From contig JACKDM010000067.1 in the NCBI GenBank assembly GCA_020633515.1, positions 1 through 21,336 of the forward strand: 21,336 bases of DNA, given 5' to 3'. Position 1 is the stretch's first letter. Each line of letters begins with the position of its first letter. The translations under genes were made by a program, and so were the position numbers. The notes beneath the pieces are model-generated. The model was given only the letters and a program-made list of their open reading frames with translations. It did no database searches and was not told where the DNA came from. Shown in pieces: positions 1-6,269 of this stretch. This DNA comes from Myxococcales bacterium. Lineage in GTDB: Bacteria; Myxococcota; Bradymonadia; UBA7976; UBA1532.

Positions 1-333
1 AACACCTACGCCCTCAAGCTCGCCCCGCCCGAGGACGGCGGCGGCGACCAGAACCAGGACCAGCAGGACCAGAACGAGGACCAGCAGGACCAGGACCAGG
101 ACCAGCAGGACCAGGACCAGCAGGATCAGAACAAGGACCAGCAGGACCAGAACAAGGACCAGCAGGACCAGCAGGACCAGCAGGACCAGCAGCAGCCCGA
201 GCCGCCGCCCGAGCCCGAGAAGGCCATGGACCTCGACCGCCTCATCGACGCCATCGACGCCCACGAGCGCAACCCGCAGCTCGAGAAGGCCCTGCGCGAG
301 CTCAAGGTCGTGCCGCGCCTCGAAGACTACTAA
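1..333 (+). CDS. batC: BatC-like protein, C-terminal part (gene begins upstream of window)
   Basis: Frame 1 is open from the first base to the TAA at 331-333 and gives the last 110 residues of a protein whose start lies outside the window. Residues 16-65 are a low-complexity Asp/Gln tract built on DQQDQ units with a few Asn, Glu and Lys interruptions. A Pro/Glu stretch follows, then an ordered-looking tail (MDLDRLIDAIDAHERNPQLE...). BatC proteins of Bat operons are TPR proteins that often end in a Gln-rich disordered tract, and batD follows only 40 bases later, so BatC (or a BatB/C fusion) is the best reading. The TPR part is not visible. No enzymatic role is expected; in other bacteria Bat proteins are envelope-associated and linked to stress or oxygen tolerance. 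The identification rests mainly on synteny. Confidence 0.7.
   Translation, partial: NTYALKLAPPEDGGGDQNQDQQDQNEDQQDQDQDQQDQDQQDQNKDQQDQNKDQQDQQDQQDQQQPEPPPEPEKAMDLDRLIDAIDAHERNPQLEKALRELKVVPRLEDY
46..198 (+). repeat. Low-complexity gaccagcag-type coding repeat
   Basis: About 150 bases are built from short imperfect repeats of GAC CAG CAG and GAC CAG, encoding the Asp/Gln tract of the BatC-like protein. The repeats keep the reading frame and are interrupted by AAC, AAG, GAG and GAT codons. Such tracts can change length by slippage, so the copy number here may differ between strains or be mis-assembled. Confidence 0.85.
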
Positions 334-373
334 CCATCACCGCCGTGCCCCCGACTGCGCTACAACGACACCC

Positions 374-2134
374 GTGACCCGCCGCCCCCTCATCGCCGCG
401 CTCCTCTTCGCCGCCCTGCTCCCGGCCGCCGCCCTCGCCGCGCCCACGCTCTCGGTGCACGCCGACCGCACCCAGACCACCCTCGGCAACCCCATCACCC
501 TCACCATCCGCGCCGCCAACGACGGCACCCGCGAAGCCGAGCTGCAAGCCCCCCCGCTCGACGACTGGATCCTCGTCGGCCGCTCGCAGAGCACCCGCAT
601 CGACGGCTTCCGCAACACCCGCATCACGTCGATCACCCTCACCCTCCAGCCCCAGCGCGCCGGCACCCTCACCATCGGCGCCTTCACCCTCGACGTCCCC
701 GGCGAGCCCCTCCGCTCCGCCCCCATCACCGTCGAGGTCGAAGACGGCGGCGTCGCCCCCCCCCAGGCCCAGGCCGCGCCCGGCGTCGCCGGCCCCGGCG
801 TGCCCGGCGACACCACGCCCCCCCCCGACGAGATCGTCTTCCTCCGCTGGGAGGTCGACGCCGTCCAGGTCTGGCTCGGCGAGCAGATCGACGCCCGCCT
901 CTACGTCTACATCCGCCAGGGCATCGGCATCCGCGACTTCGAACTCGGCCAGATCGACCTCACCGGCTTCTGGACCGAGCGCGAAGACACCCCCAGCCGC
1001 GTCCGCGGCACCGACATGGTCGTCGGCGGCCTGCGCTTCGAACGGCAGGAGGTCGCCCGCTACAGCCTCTTCCCGCTCCGCGCCGGCGAGGTCCCGCTCC
1101 CCGCCGTCACCGCCCGCCTCCTCGCCCGCCGACAGGCCGCCTTCTCCGGCGGCCAGAGCCGCATCGAGCGCGCCGCCGCCGTCGTCCCCATCACCGTGCG
1201 CCCGCTCCCCGAGGCCGGCCGCCCCCCCAGCTTCGCCGGCCCCGCCGTCGGCGCCACCCGCCTCACCGCGAAGCTCGACAGCGCCCGCGTCGAAGCCGGC
1301 GCCGGCGCCCAGCTCAGCGTCATGACCCGCGTCGACGGCCTCATCCAGAACGTGCCCCCCGTCACCCTGCCCCCGCTCCCCGACTTCACCGTCTACCCCG
1401 CCGGCGACGACGTCCGCACCGACCGCCAGCGCGGCCGCCTCATCGGCATCCGCCACCAACGCTGGCTGCTCCGCCCCAAGCGCGGCGGCGAACACACCCT
1501 CCCCGCGCTCGAGCTCCCCTGGTTCGACCCCGAGGTCGGCGCCTACCGCGTCGCCCGCACCGCCCCCCTCACCCTCACCGTCGTCGGCGAACCCGGCGCC
1601 GAGCCCACCGCCGAGACCCCCGCCGACGACACCGGCCCCGCGCTCCGCGACGCCCGCCCCGTCGACCCCGACGCCGGCCCCGACACCGGCCTCGGCCTCG
1701 GCTTCGTCGCCGTCTTCGTCGCCGCCCCGCTCCTCTTCTTCCTCGGCGTGCTCACCGACCACCTCCGCCGTCGCCGCCACGCCACCGCCGGCACCCGCGC
1801 CGCCCGCACGGCCGCCCGCGACGCCGCCGCCGAGCTCGCCGCCATCAAACGCGGCGCCGACGGCCGCGCCGGCTACGCCGCCATCGCCCGCGTCATCGTC
1901 GACTACCTCGGCCGCCGCTTCGCCACCCCGTTCAACGGCCTCACCCGCGACGCCACCCGCGCCGTGCTCCGCGCCCGCGGCATCGGCGACCCCGCGATCG
2001 ACGCCATCGTCGAAGAGCTCGACGCCGCCGACTTCGCCCGCTTCGCCCCCGCCGCCGACGCCGCCGCCGGCCTCACCGCCGCCGCCGACCGCGCCGCCGC
2101 CGCCATCGCCGCCATCGAAGCGGAGGCCGCATGA
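374..2134 (+). CDS. batD: BatD-like aerotolerance protein
   Basis: The 586-residue product matches the BatD architecture. It has a signal peptide (residues 1 to about 22, ending AALAA), a long periplasmic beta-rich region containing the BatD-like stretch around FLRWEVDAVQVWLGEQIDARLY, and one transmembrane helix at about 440-460 followed by basic residues (RRRR). The cytoplasmic tail is Ala-rich and helical (about 470-586). The start is GTG at 374; no clear Shine-Dalgarno sequence precedes it, but the signal peptide begins immediately. The stop overlaps the batE start as ATGA (2131-2134), implying translational coupling. BatD is thought to act with the von Willebrand-domain proteins BatA/BatB in an envelope complex of poorly defined function. 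The order batC-batD-batE supports the call. Confidence 0.87.
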   Translation: MTRRPLIAALLFAALLPAAALAAPTLSVHADRTQTTLGNPITLTIRAANDGTREAELQAPPLDDWILVGRSQSTRIDGFRNTRITSITLTLQPQRAGTLTIGAFTLDVPGEPLRSAPITVEVEDGGVAPPQAQAAPGVAGPGVPGDTTPPPDEIVFLRWEVDAVQVWLGEQIDARLYVYIRQGIGIRDFELGQIDLTGFWTEREDTPSRVRGTDMVVGGLRFERQEVARYSLFPLRAGEVPLPAVTARLLARRQAAFSGGQSRIERAAAVVPITVRPLPEAGRPPSFAGPAVGATRLTAKLDSARVEAGAGAQLSVMTRVDGLIQNVPPVTLPPLPDFTVYPAGDDVRTDRQRGRLIGIRHQRWLLRPKRGGEHTLPALELPWFDPEVGAYRVARTAPLTLTVVGEPGAEPTAETPADDTGPALRDARPVDPDAGPDTGLGLGFVAVFVAAPLLFFLGVLTDHLRRRRHATAGTRAARTAARDAAAELAAIKRGADGRAGYAAIARVIVDYLGRRFATPFNGLTRDATRAVLRARGIGDPAIDAIVEELDAADFARFAPAADAAAGLTAAADRAAAAIAAIEAEAA

Positions 2135-2999
2135 CGCCCGCCGATTCCCGCGCGCTCGCCATCGCGCTCGGCCTCGCCGCCGCCGCGCTCGCGCTCGCCG
2201 CCGCGCGCTCGCGCTCTCCGCCTCCGCCGACGCCCAGCCCGCCCCCGCGCCCGCCGCGCCCGCACGCCCGCGCCCGCCGTCCCACGCCCCCACCGCCGCC
2301 GCCGCCCTCGAAGCCTTCCGCCACGGCGACCACGCCGCCGCCGCCGCCACCTGGCGCGCGCTCACCGCCGCCACCCCCGACAACCCCGACCTCTGGTACG
2401 ACCTCGGCACCGCCGAAGCCCGCGCCGGCCGCCCCGGCCCCGCCATGCACGCCCTCGAACAAGCGCTCCTCCTCCGCCCCGGCGACGACGACGCCGCCCA
2501 CAACCTCGCCGCCGTCCGCGCCCGCGTCGTCCAGAGCGCGCTCGGCGGCCGCTCCGAACGCCGCGCCGTCCTCCCCGGCGAAGACGACGCCGGCACCGGC
2601 CTCCTCACCGCGCTCGCCCCCCGCGCGCTCGGCCTCACCTTCGCCGCCGCCTGGGTCCTCCTCTTCGCGCTCCTCCACCTCACCCGCCGCGCCGCCCACG
2701 CCGGCCTCCGCACGGCCGCCAGCTTCGCCGCCGTCGTCTGCGGCCTCGTCTCCCTCGCCACCGGCGGCCTCCTCATCGGCCGCAAGATGATGATCGAAGA
2801 CCGCCTCTACGGCGTCGTCGCCGAAGAAACCGCCGCCCGCCAGGGCCCCGGCGACCGCTACCCGCCCGTCATCGACGTGCTCCCCGGCGTCAAGGTCCGC
2901 CTCGGCGGCGAAGAAGCCGGCTGGCGCCAGGTCGTCCTCCCCGACGGCGGCGGCGCCTGGATCGCCAGCGACGAGCTCCTCCCCCTCCGCCGCCCCTGA
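2131..2999 (+). CDS. batE: BatE-like TPR/SH3 membrane protein, reading frame interrupted by an apparent 2-base insertion
   Basis: Translation begins at the ATG in the ATGA overlap with batD and gives a signal-like start (MTPADSRALAIALGLAAAAL), but that frame soon becomes Pro/Ser/Arg-rich nonsense. The continuing protein lies in another frame from about 2208: LALSASADAQ, then a TPR-like segment (AFRHGDHAAAAATWRALTAA), two transmembrane helices at about residues 165-184 and 195-216, and a C-terminal bacterial SH3 domain (about 222-288, motif GAWIASDELLPL). Removing two bases from the CGCGCG at 2203-2208 joins the two parts into a plausible 288-residue BatE. The downstream frame has no ATG or GTG before 2445, and a start there would lose the signal and most of the TPR. 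This may be a sequencing error in a dinucleotide run or a true mutation; the rest shows no decay. TPR-TM-TM-SH3 is the usual BatE layout. Confidence 0.75.
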
Positions 3000-3036
3000 T
3001 CCCATCGCGGCCGCCGCACCCTTCATCCCAGCCCGA

Positions 3037-4080
3037 TCACTTCCCCTTCGCCTTCTCCCCCTCGATCTTCTTGATCAGCGCCACCCGCTGCATGTGCTCC
3101 CGCCGGATCCACTTCGCGTCGTAATCCGCCCGCTCCCGATACCACGGCACCGCCGCGAAGTGCGCCCGCAAGTCAGCGTCCTTGAAGCCATAGCCATACG
3201 CCGCATAGATCGTATTGCGCCGCACCCGCAGCGCCGCCGCGTCCATCGCCCGCAGCTCGCTCTCTTCGAGCCCCATCACCTCACTGATCGCCTCGGTCCG
3301 CGCGAAGGCATCCGGCTCGCAGTACAACACCGCCAGATCCGTCTTCGGCTCGTGATCCGTCAGCGACCACCGCAGGATCTCCCCCCCCGCCGTCGCCTCC
3401 ACCTGCGGCGCCGGCAGCTTGCCCTCCTCGGTCGTCCCCGCATCGACGATCTCCCGGCTCTTGAAGCGATCGATCACCTCCACCGTGATCGCGAGCTTCT
3501 TGATGGCACCCTGCCACAAGGCACCCGTCTTCAAGATGTATGTCATATCGCTGCACCACGGCGAGACGATGCCACCCCGATGCCGATAGGTGTGCCGCAC
3601 CGTCCGCGACTGCTTCGCCGCGAAGCTCACCGGGAAGGTGTGCGCGCGGTGGTAGTCCATCTCAGCCAGCGTGTCCTTGCCCGGCGTCGTCCGCTTCACC
3701 GTCGCCTTCACCGGCTTGCCATCGACCTCGACCGTGAAGTCTTCGATCGTCCACTCGCTGCACTTCGCCGGCAGGTCTTCGTAGTTCTCCGGCGTCGAGA
3801 CGCACCACTCGGGGAACCCCATCTGCACGGTGACCGGCGCGTCCTTCGTGTTGCGAAAGACATAGACCACCTCGACCCGCCAGTGATCGACGTAGTATCC
3901 CACGGTGGGACCCGTCTGCCGGATCGTCAGCGTCTCTTCATCGAGCGCGATGGCATCGTCGGCGACGGGGAACACCGTCGCTCCCGTGCCATAGAACGCG
4001 CCGTCATTGGCATGCGCCGAAGCGGCGAGCAGAGCGAGAGCGAGAGCGAAGGTGAAGGCAGGGGCGAGCGCGCGGTTCAT
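3037..4080 (-). CDS. Secreted DUF4424-YARHG domain protein
   Basis: A 347-residue exported protein. I start it at the ATG at 4078-4080 because GGAGG lies six bases upstream and a clean signal peptide (MNRALAPAFTFALALALLAASAHA) follows; an in-frame start at 4134 would only add an arginine-rich leader. Residues 25 to about 255 resemble DUF4424, beginning DGAFYGTGATVFP and including the beta-strand YVFRNTKDAPVTVQMGFP. Residues about 284-325 form a YARHG domain (RRNTIYAAYGYGF...HFAAVPWY), an extracellular module of unknown ligand. Four cysteines (93, 107, 176, 254) could form disulfides. The tail is lysine-rich. It converges on batE with 37 bases between stops and is divergent from the lipoprotein at 4172. 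The molecular function is unknown; the domain calls are from remembered motifs. Confidence 0.8.
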   Translation of the reverse strand: MNRALAPAFTFALALALLAASAHANDGAFYGTGATVFPVADDAIALDEETLTIRQTGPTVGYYVDHWRVEVVYVFRNTKDAPVTVQMGFPEWCVSTPENYEDLPAKCSEWTIEDFTVEVDGKPVKATVKRTTPGKDTLAEMDYHRAHTFPVSFAAKQSRTVRHTYRHRGGIVSPWCSDMTYILKTGALWQGAIKKLAITVEVIDRFKSREIVDAGTTEEGKLPAPQVEATAGGEILRWSLTDHEPKTDLAVLYCEPDAFARTEAISEVMGLEESELRAMDAAALRVRRNTIYAAYGYGFKDADLRAHFAAVPWYRERADYDAKWIRREHMQRVALIKKIEGEKAKGK

Positions 4081-4134
4081 GGGCGTCCTCCAGCGGGGTC
4101 CGGCGAGCATAACCCAACGCCGCCGCCGCGGCAC

Positions 4135-4164
4135 TTGTCGCCGGGCCGCGATCCGCGGTTAACT
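4135..4164 (+). promoter_or_regulatory. Weak sigma70-like promoter for the lipoprotein at 4172
   Basis: TTGTCG (4135-4140) and TTAACT (4159-4164) are separated by 18 bases. The -10 match is weak. The hexamer ends seven bases before the ATG, which would put the transcript start at or next to the start codon, in keeping with the missing ribosome binding site. Confidence 0.25.
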
Positions 4165-4171
4165 CGCATCG

Positions 4172-4873
4172 ATGAACGTGTTTCGAACAGGGCTGCTGCT
4201 GCTGCTCGCCGCCGGGGCGCCGATCGCCGGGTGTGCTCGCGCCGAGCGGCCGCCGACCGGACAGGAGGCGCCGATGGGCTCCGACATGAACGACAAGGCC
4301 GTGCTCGCCGCCGTCGAGGCCGCCGACCCCGACTTCGGCCGCCTCGCCGGGCAGCACCCCCACAAGGTCGTGCCGCTCGACGCACCCTTCCTCCAACAGA
4401 CCCGCCTCGTGCGGCTCGACGTCCTCACTCCGCGCAAACCGCTCTTCGCCCACTATGCCATCACCGACGGCGCCGCCCGCCGCGTCACCGGCGACCCGGC
4501 CGCCTTCGACGCCGCCGTCGCCGCCGATCCGGGCGAGATCACCGACGCCGGCGCCGCGCTCGCGCTCGTCGCGGCGCGCGTCGAGGCGACCCGCCCGGCC
4601 GGCACCCGGCGCGCGCTCGTGCAAGGCCGCGAGGCGCTGCCCTGGCTGCCCAAGCCCGACGAGGCCGCGCAGGCGAAGAAGGCCGAGATCGAGCAGAAGC
4701 TCGGCGCCGCGCAGCCCACCGTCTCGGCGAGCGAAGAGGGCGGCTTCGTCGTCGAAGGCTGGGTCCTCGACGGCCGCGACCTCGTCTGGACCCGCTTCAC
4801 CGTCGCCGCCGACGGCGCGGTCACCGCGAGCGAGGGCGACCGCCTCGCCGCGCTGCCACTTACCTATTTTTGA
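4172..4873 (+). CDS. Putative lipoprotein of unknown function
   Basis: The 233-residue product starts MNVFRTGLLLLLAAG and has a lipobox ending IAGC, with Cys21 as the predicted lipidated residue, so it should be membrane-anchored. I recognise no family in the mature part. Visible features are a motif PHKVVPLDAPFLQQTRLVRLDVLTP-like in its first third, an Ala-rich helical middle, and a C-terminal beta-like stretch (GGFVVEGWVLDGRDLVWTRF). No Shine-Dalgarno sequence precedes the ATG; a TTAACT hexamer ends seven bases upstream, so the transcript may be leaderless. The last five codons (4859-4873) fall where base composition suddenly becomes AT-rich, so the original 3' end could have been replaced. 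Confidence 0.72.
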   Translation: MNVFRTGLLLLLAAGAPIAGCARAERPPTGQEAPMGSDMNDKAVLAAVEAADPDFGRLAGQHPHKVVPLDAPFLQQTRLVRLDVLTPRKPLFAHYAITDGAARRVTGDPAAFDAAVAADPGEITDAGAALALVAARVEATRPAGTRRALVQGREALPWLPKPDEAAQAKKAEIEQKLGAAQPTVSASEEGGFVVEGWVLDGRDLVWTRFTVAADGAVTASEGDRLAALPLTYF

Positions 4874-5060
4874 AAGTGGCGAAAACTAGAGAATGTTGTC
4901 GCGAGTTCATTTGGCGTATCAGGCAGCGTGAGAGATGAGCCCAATGTAACAGGATTCATTCTCATGAGTAGTCGGGCAGCGTGTGATGAAAGGAGTAGAC
5001 ACATGCTGAAATGGCTCGGAGACTTCAAGACGTGCATCTATGACTTCCTTCGGCACAGTA
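4861..5060. other. AT-rich island between two lipoprotein genes, with imperfect direct repeats
   Basis: By hand count, 83 of the 180 bases at 4861-5040 are G or C (46%; only 24 of 60 in 4861-4920), against roughly 70-80% in the flanks. The change is abrupt at about 4860, inside the last codons of the upstream lipoprotein, and fades about 20 codons into the zincin gene. The island holds an imperfect direct repeat: TTCATT then GGCAGCGTG then GATGA occurs from 4906 and again from 4955. It also holds the 8-base palindrome CTCATGAG (4961-4968). This could be a recombination footprint, a regulatory region, or the leader of a transferred gene. I see no tRNA, terminator or integrase. Confidence 0.7.
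4906..4989. repeat. Imperfect direct repeat upstream of the zincin gene
   Basis: Two copies share TTCATT (4906-4911 and 4955-4960), the exact nine bases GGCAGCGTG (4922-4930 and 4975-4983) and GATGA a few bases on. The offset between copies is 49-53 bases because the internal spacing differs. They may be duplicated operator sites or leftovers of a local duplication. Confidence 0.5.
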
Positions 5061-5581
5061 AGTCTGGCACCACCGCGCTCGACCGCAAGACCGAGTATTC
5101 GGTCGGTGTCGAGTACCAGGCCGGCACCGGCAGCTTCTATGACTCGGGCGCCAACAAGATGACCCTCGACACGACCGAGACCGCCGAGGAGTCGGCGCTC
5201 ACCTTCGTGCACGAGATGAACCACGCGCACTGGCACCACAAGGGCCTCGGGGCCGACGTGCAGATCATGACGCGCGAAGCCTACGTGCAGAAGATGCTCG
5301 ACGAAGAGGTCGAAGGCACCGTGCTCTCGATCGAGTCGAAGGGTGAGATCGTCGACTCGGGCACCGCGATCTCGGCGACCTTCCCCCTCGAAGCCGAGTA
5401 CCGCGCCGCCTACGACGCGGCCAAGGCAGCGGGCAAGGGCGCCGAAGACTGCCGCAAGGCCGGCCACGAGCGCGTCATGCAAGGCTTCAAGAACGGCGAG
5501 GTCGTCACGAGCAACAACGGGCAGAGCTACCCCGACTACTACGGCGACTACTGGGACACCGTCCACCCCGCCTCGCCCTGA
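5003..5581 (+). CDS. HExxH zincin-like putative metallopeptidase
   Basis: A 192-residue protein. The start is the ATG at 5003 because AAAGGAG (4989-4995) lies seven bases upstream; an in-frame start at 4928 would add 25 unlikely residues and has no comparable ribosome binding site. The key feature is TFVHEMNHAHWHH: His70-Glu71-x-x-His74 forms the HExxH zinc motif, preceded by a strand ending NKMTLDT and followed about 30 residues later by DEEVEGT (residues 101-107), which could supply a third Glu ligand as in gluzincins. The C-terminus is Tyr/Asp-rich (YPDYYGDYW). There is no signal peptide or membrane helix, so it is cytosolic or exported by another route. It resembles uncharacterised putative metallopeptidase domains found in effector-like proteins (DUF6782 came to mind), but I cannot confirm a family. 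No immunity gene or secretion component is adjacent. Its first 20 codons lie in the AT-rich island. Confidence 0.72.
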   Translation: MLKWLGDFKTCIYDFLRHSKSGTTALDRKTEYSVGVEYQAGTGSFYDSGANKMTLDTTETAEESALTFVHEMNHAHWHHKGLGADVQIMTREAYVQKMLDEEVEGTVLSIESKGEIVDSGTAISATFPLEAEYRAAYDAAKAAGKGAEDCRKAGHERVMQGFKNGEVVTSNNGQSYPDYYGDYWDTVHPASP

Positions 5582-5593
5582 CCCCGCCGGCGT

Positions 5594-5622
5594 TTGGATC
5601 GAACCGCGCCCCCGGCTACATT
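5594..5622 (+). promoter_or_regulatory. Sigma70-like promoter for the lipoprotein at 5641
   Basis: TTGGAT (5594-5599) and TACATT (5617-5622) are separated by exactly 17 bases. The predicted transcript start (about 5629) lies just before GGAGG at 5631-5635, giving a leader of about 12 bases. Confidence 0.5.
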
Positions 5623-5640
5623 GACCGCTCGGAGGTGCCC

Positions 5641-6192
5641 ATGCCCCGCAGGCTCCGCGCGCTCGCGCTCGCGCTCACGCTCCCGCTCGCCGCGCTCGCC
5701 GGCTGCGACGTCGAGTCGCTGATCGTCAAGGACGAGGTCGGCGAGGCGATCGACGACGGCGAGGTCGTCGCCGAGATGCGCGGGCAGGTCATCAGCGCCG
5801 AGCTCACCGCCGCGCCGGATGGCAGCGGGCGGCTCGACTTTCGCTTCGTCTACCTCCTCGGTGTCATCGACCCCGAAGGCATCGCCCCGGTCACCTGGAC
5901 CTGGCGCCTCTACCACCCCGACCGCCGCGAGCTCGCCGTCGACCACGGCACGATGCGCGAGTCGTTCCCCGACCGCACCGCGGTGCTCGTGCACAGCGAC
6001 GAGCGCGGCAAGAGCCGCTCGCTCCTGCTGCCCCCCGGCGCGCTCGAACCGGGCGGGCGTTATGTCTTGTGGATCACCAACTACTACCGCAACGCGATCC
6101 TCAGCGAGACGCTCGTCGCGATCGACGAGGGCGTGCCCTACCTCGACCCGGTCGACCCGGCGAAGCTGCCCGAGCTCCTCAACAGCTTCTGA
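5641..6192 (+). CDS. Putative lipoprotein of unknown function
   Basis: The 183-residue product begins MPRRLRALALALTLPLAALAGC with a good lipobox (LAGC, Cys22) followed by Asp, so it is a predicted lipoprotein. The start is ATG 5641, with GGAGG at 5631-5635 five bases upstream; a GTG at 5635 would overlap that ribosome binding site. The mature part looks beta-rich and Ig-like (LDFRFVYLLGVIDPEG, TWTWRLYHPDRREL, GGRYVLWITNYYRNAILSE) and ends in a Pro/Leu-rich tail. I do not recognise the family. It has its own likely promoter and a 77-base gap to the amidohydrolase pair downstream. Confidence 0.75.
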   Translation: MPRRLRALALALTLPLAALAGCDVESLIVKDEVGEAIDDGEVVAEMRGQVISAELTAAPDGSGRLDFRFVYLLGVIDPEGIAPVTWTWRLYHPDRRELAVDHGTMRESFPDRTAVLVHSDERGKSRSLLLPPGALEPGGRYVLWITNYYRNAILSETLVAIDEGVPYLDPVDPAKLPELLNSF

Positions 6193-6269
6193 GCCGCATC
6201 CCGCGTCACCCGCACCCGACCATCGCCAACGCACGCCGTTGCGGGTAAGGTCCCGCGCGGAGGTGTTCG

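Noticed and set aside
46..198. Repeats resembling a CRISPR or VNTR array
   Set aside because: The repeat is 3-9 bases, in frame, and encodes a protein tract typical of BatC-like tails; there are no spacers.
302..2785. Long open frame on the minus strand opposite batD/batE (827 codons)
   Set aside because: Its product is Gly/Ala/Asp/Arg low-complexity with no domain; the plus strand has batD with signal peptide and membrane helix. Very high G+C leaves few stop codons in antisense frames.
3007..3014. GCGGCCGC palindrome between convergent batE and the DUF4424 gene
   Set aside because: No loop, so it cannot form a hairpin; short GC palindromes are expected by chance here.
4928..5002. Earlier in-frame start for the zincin
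   Set aside because: No ribosome binding site comparable to AAAGGAG before 5003, and the added 25 residues resemble non-coding translation.
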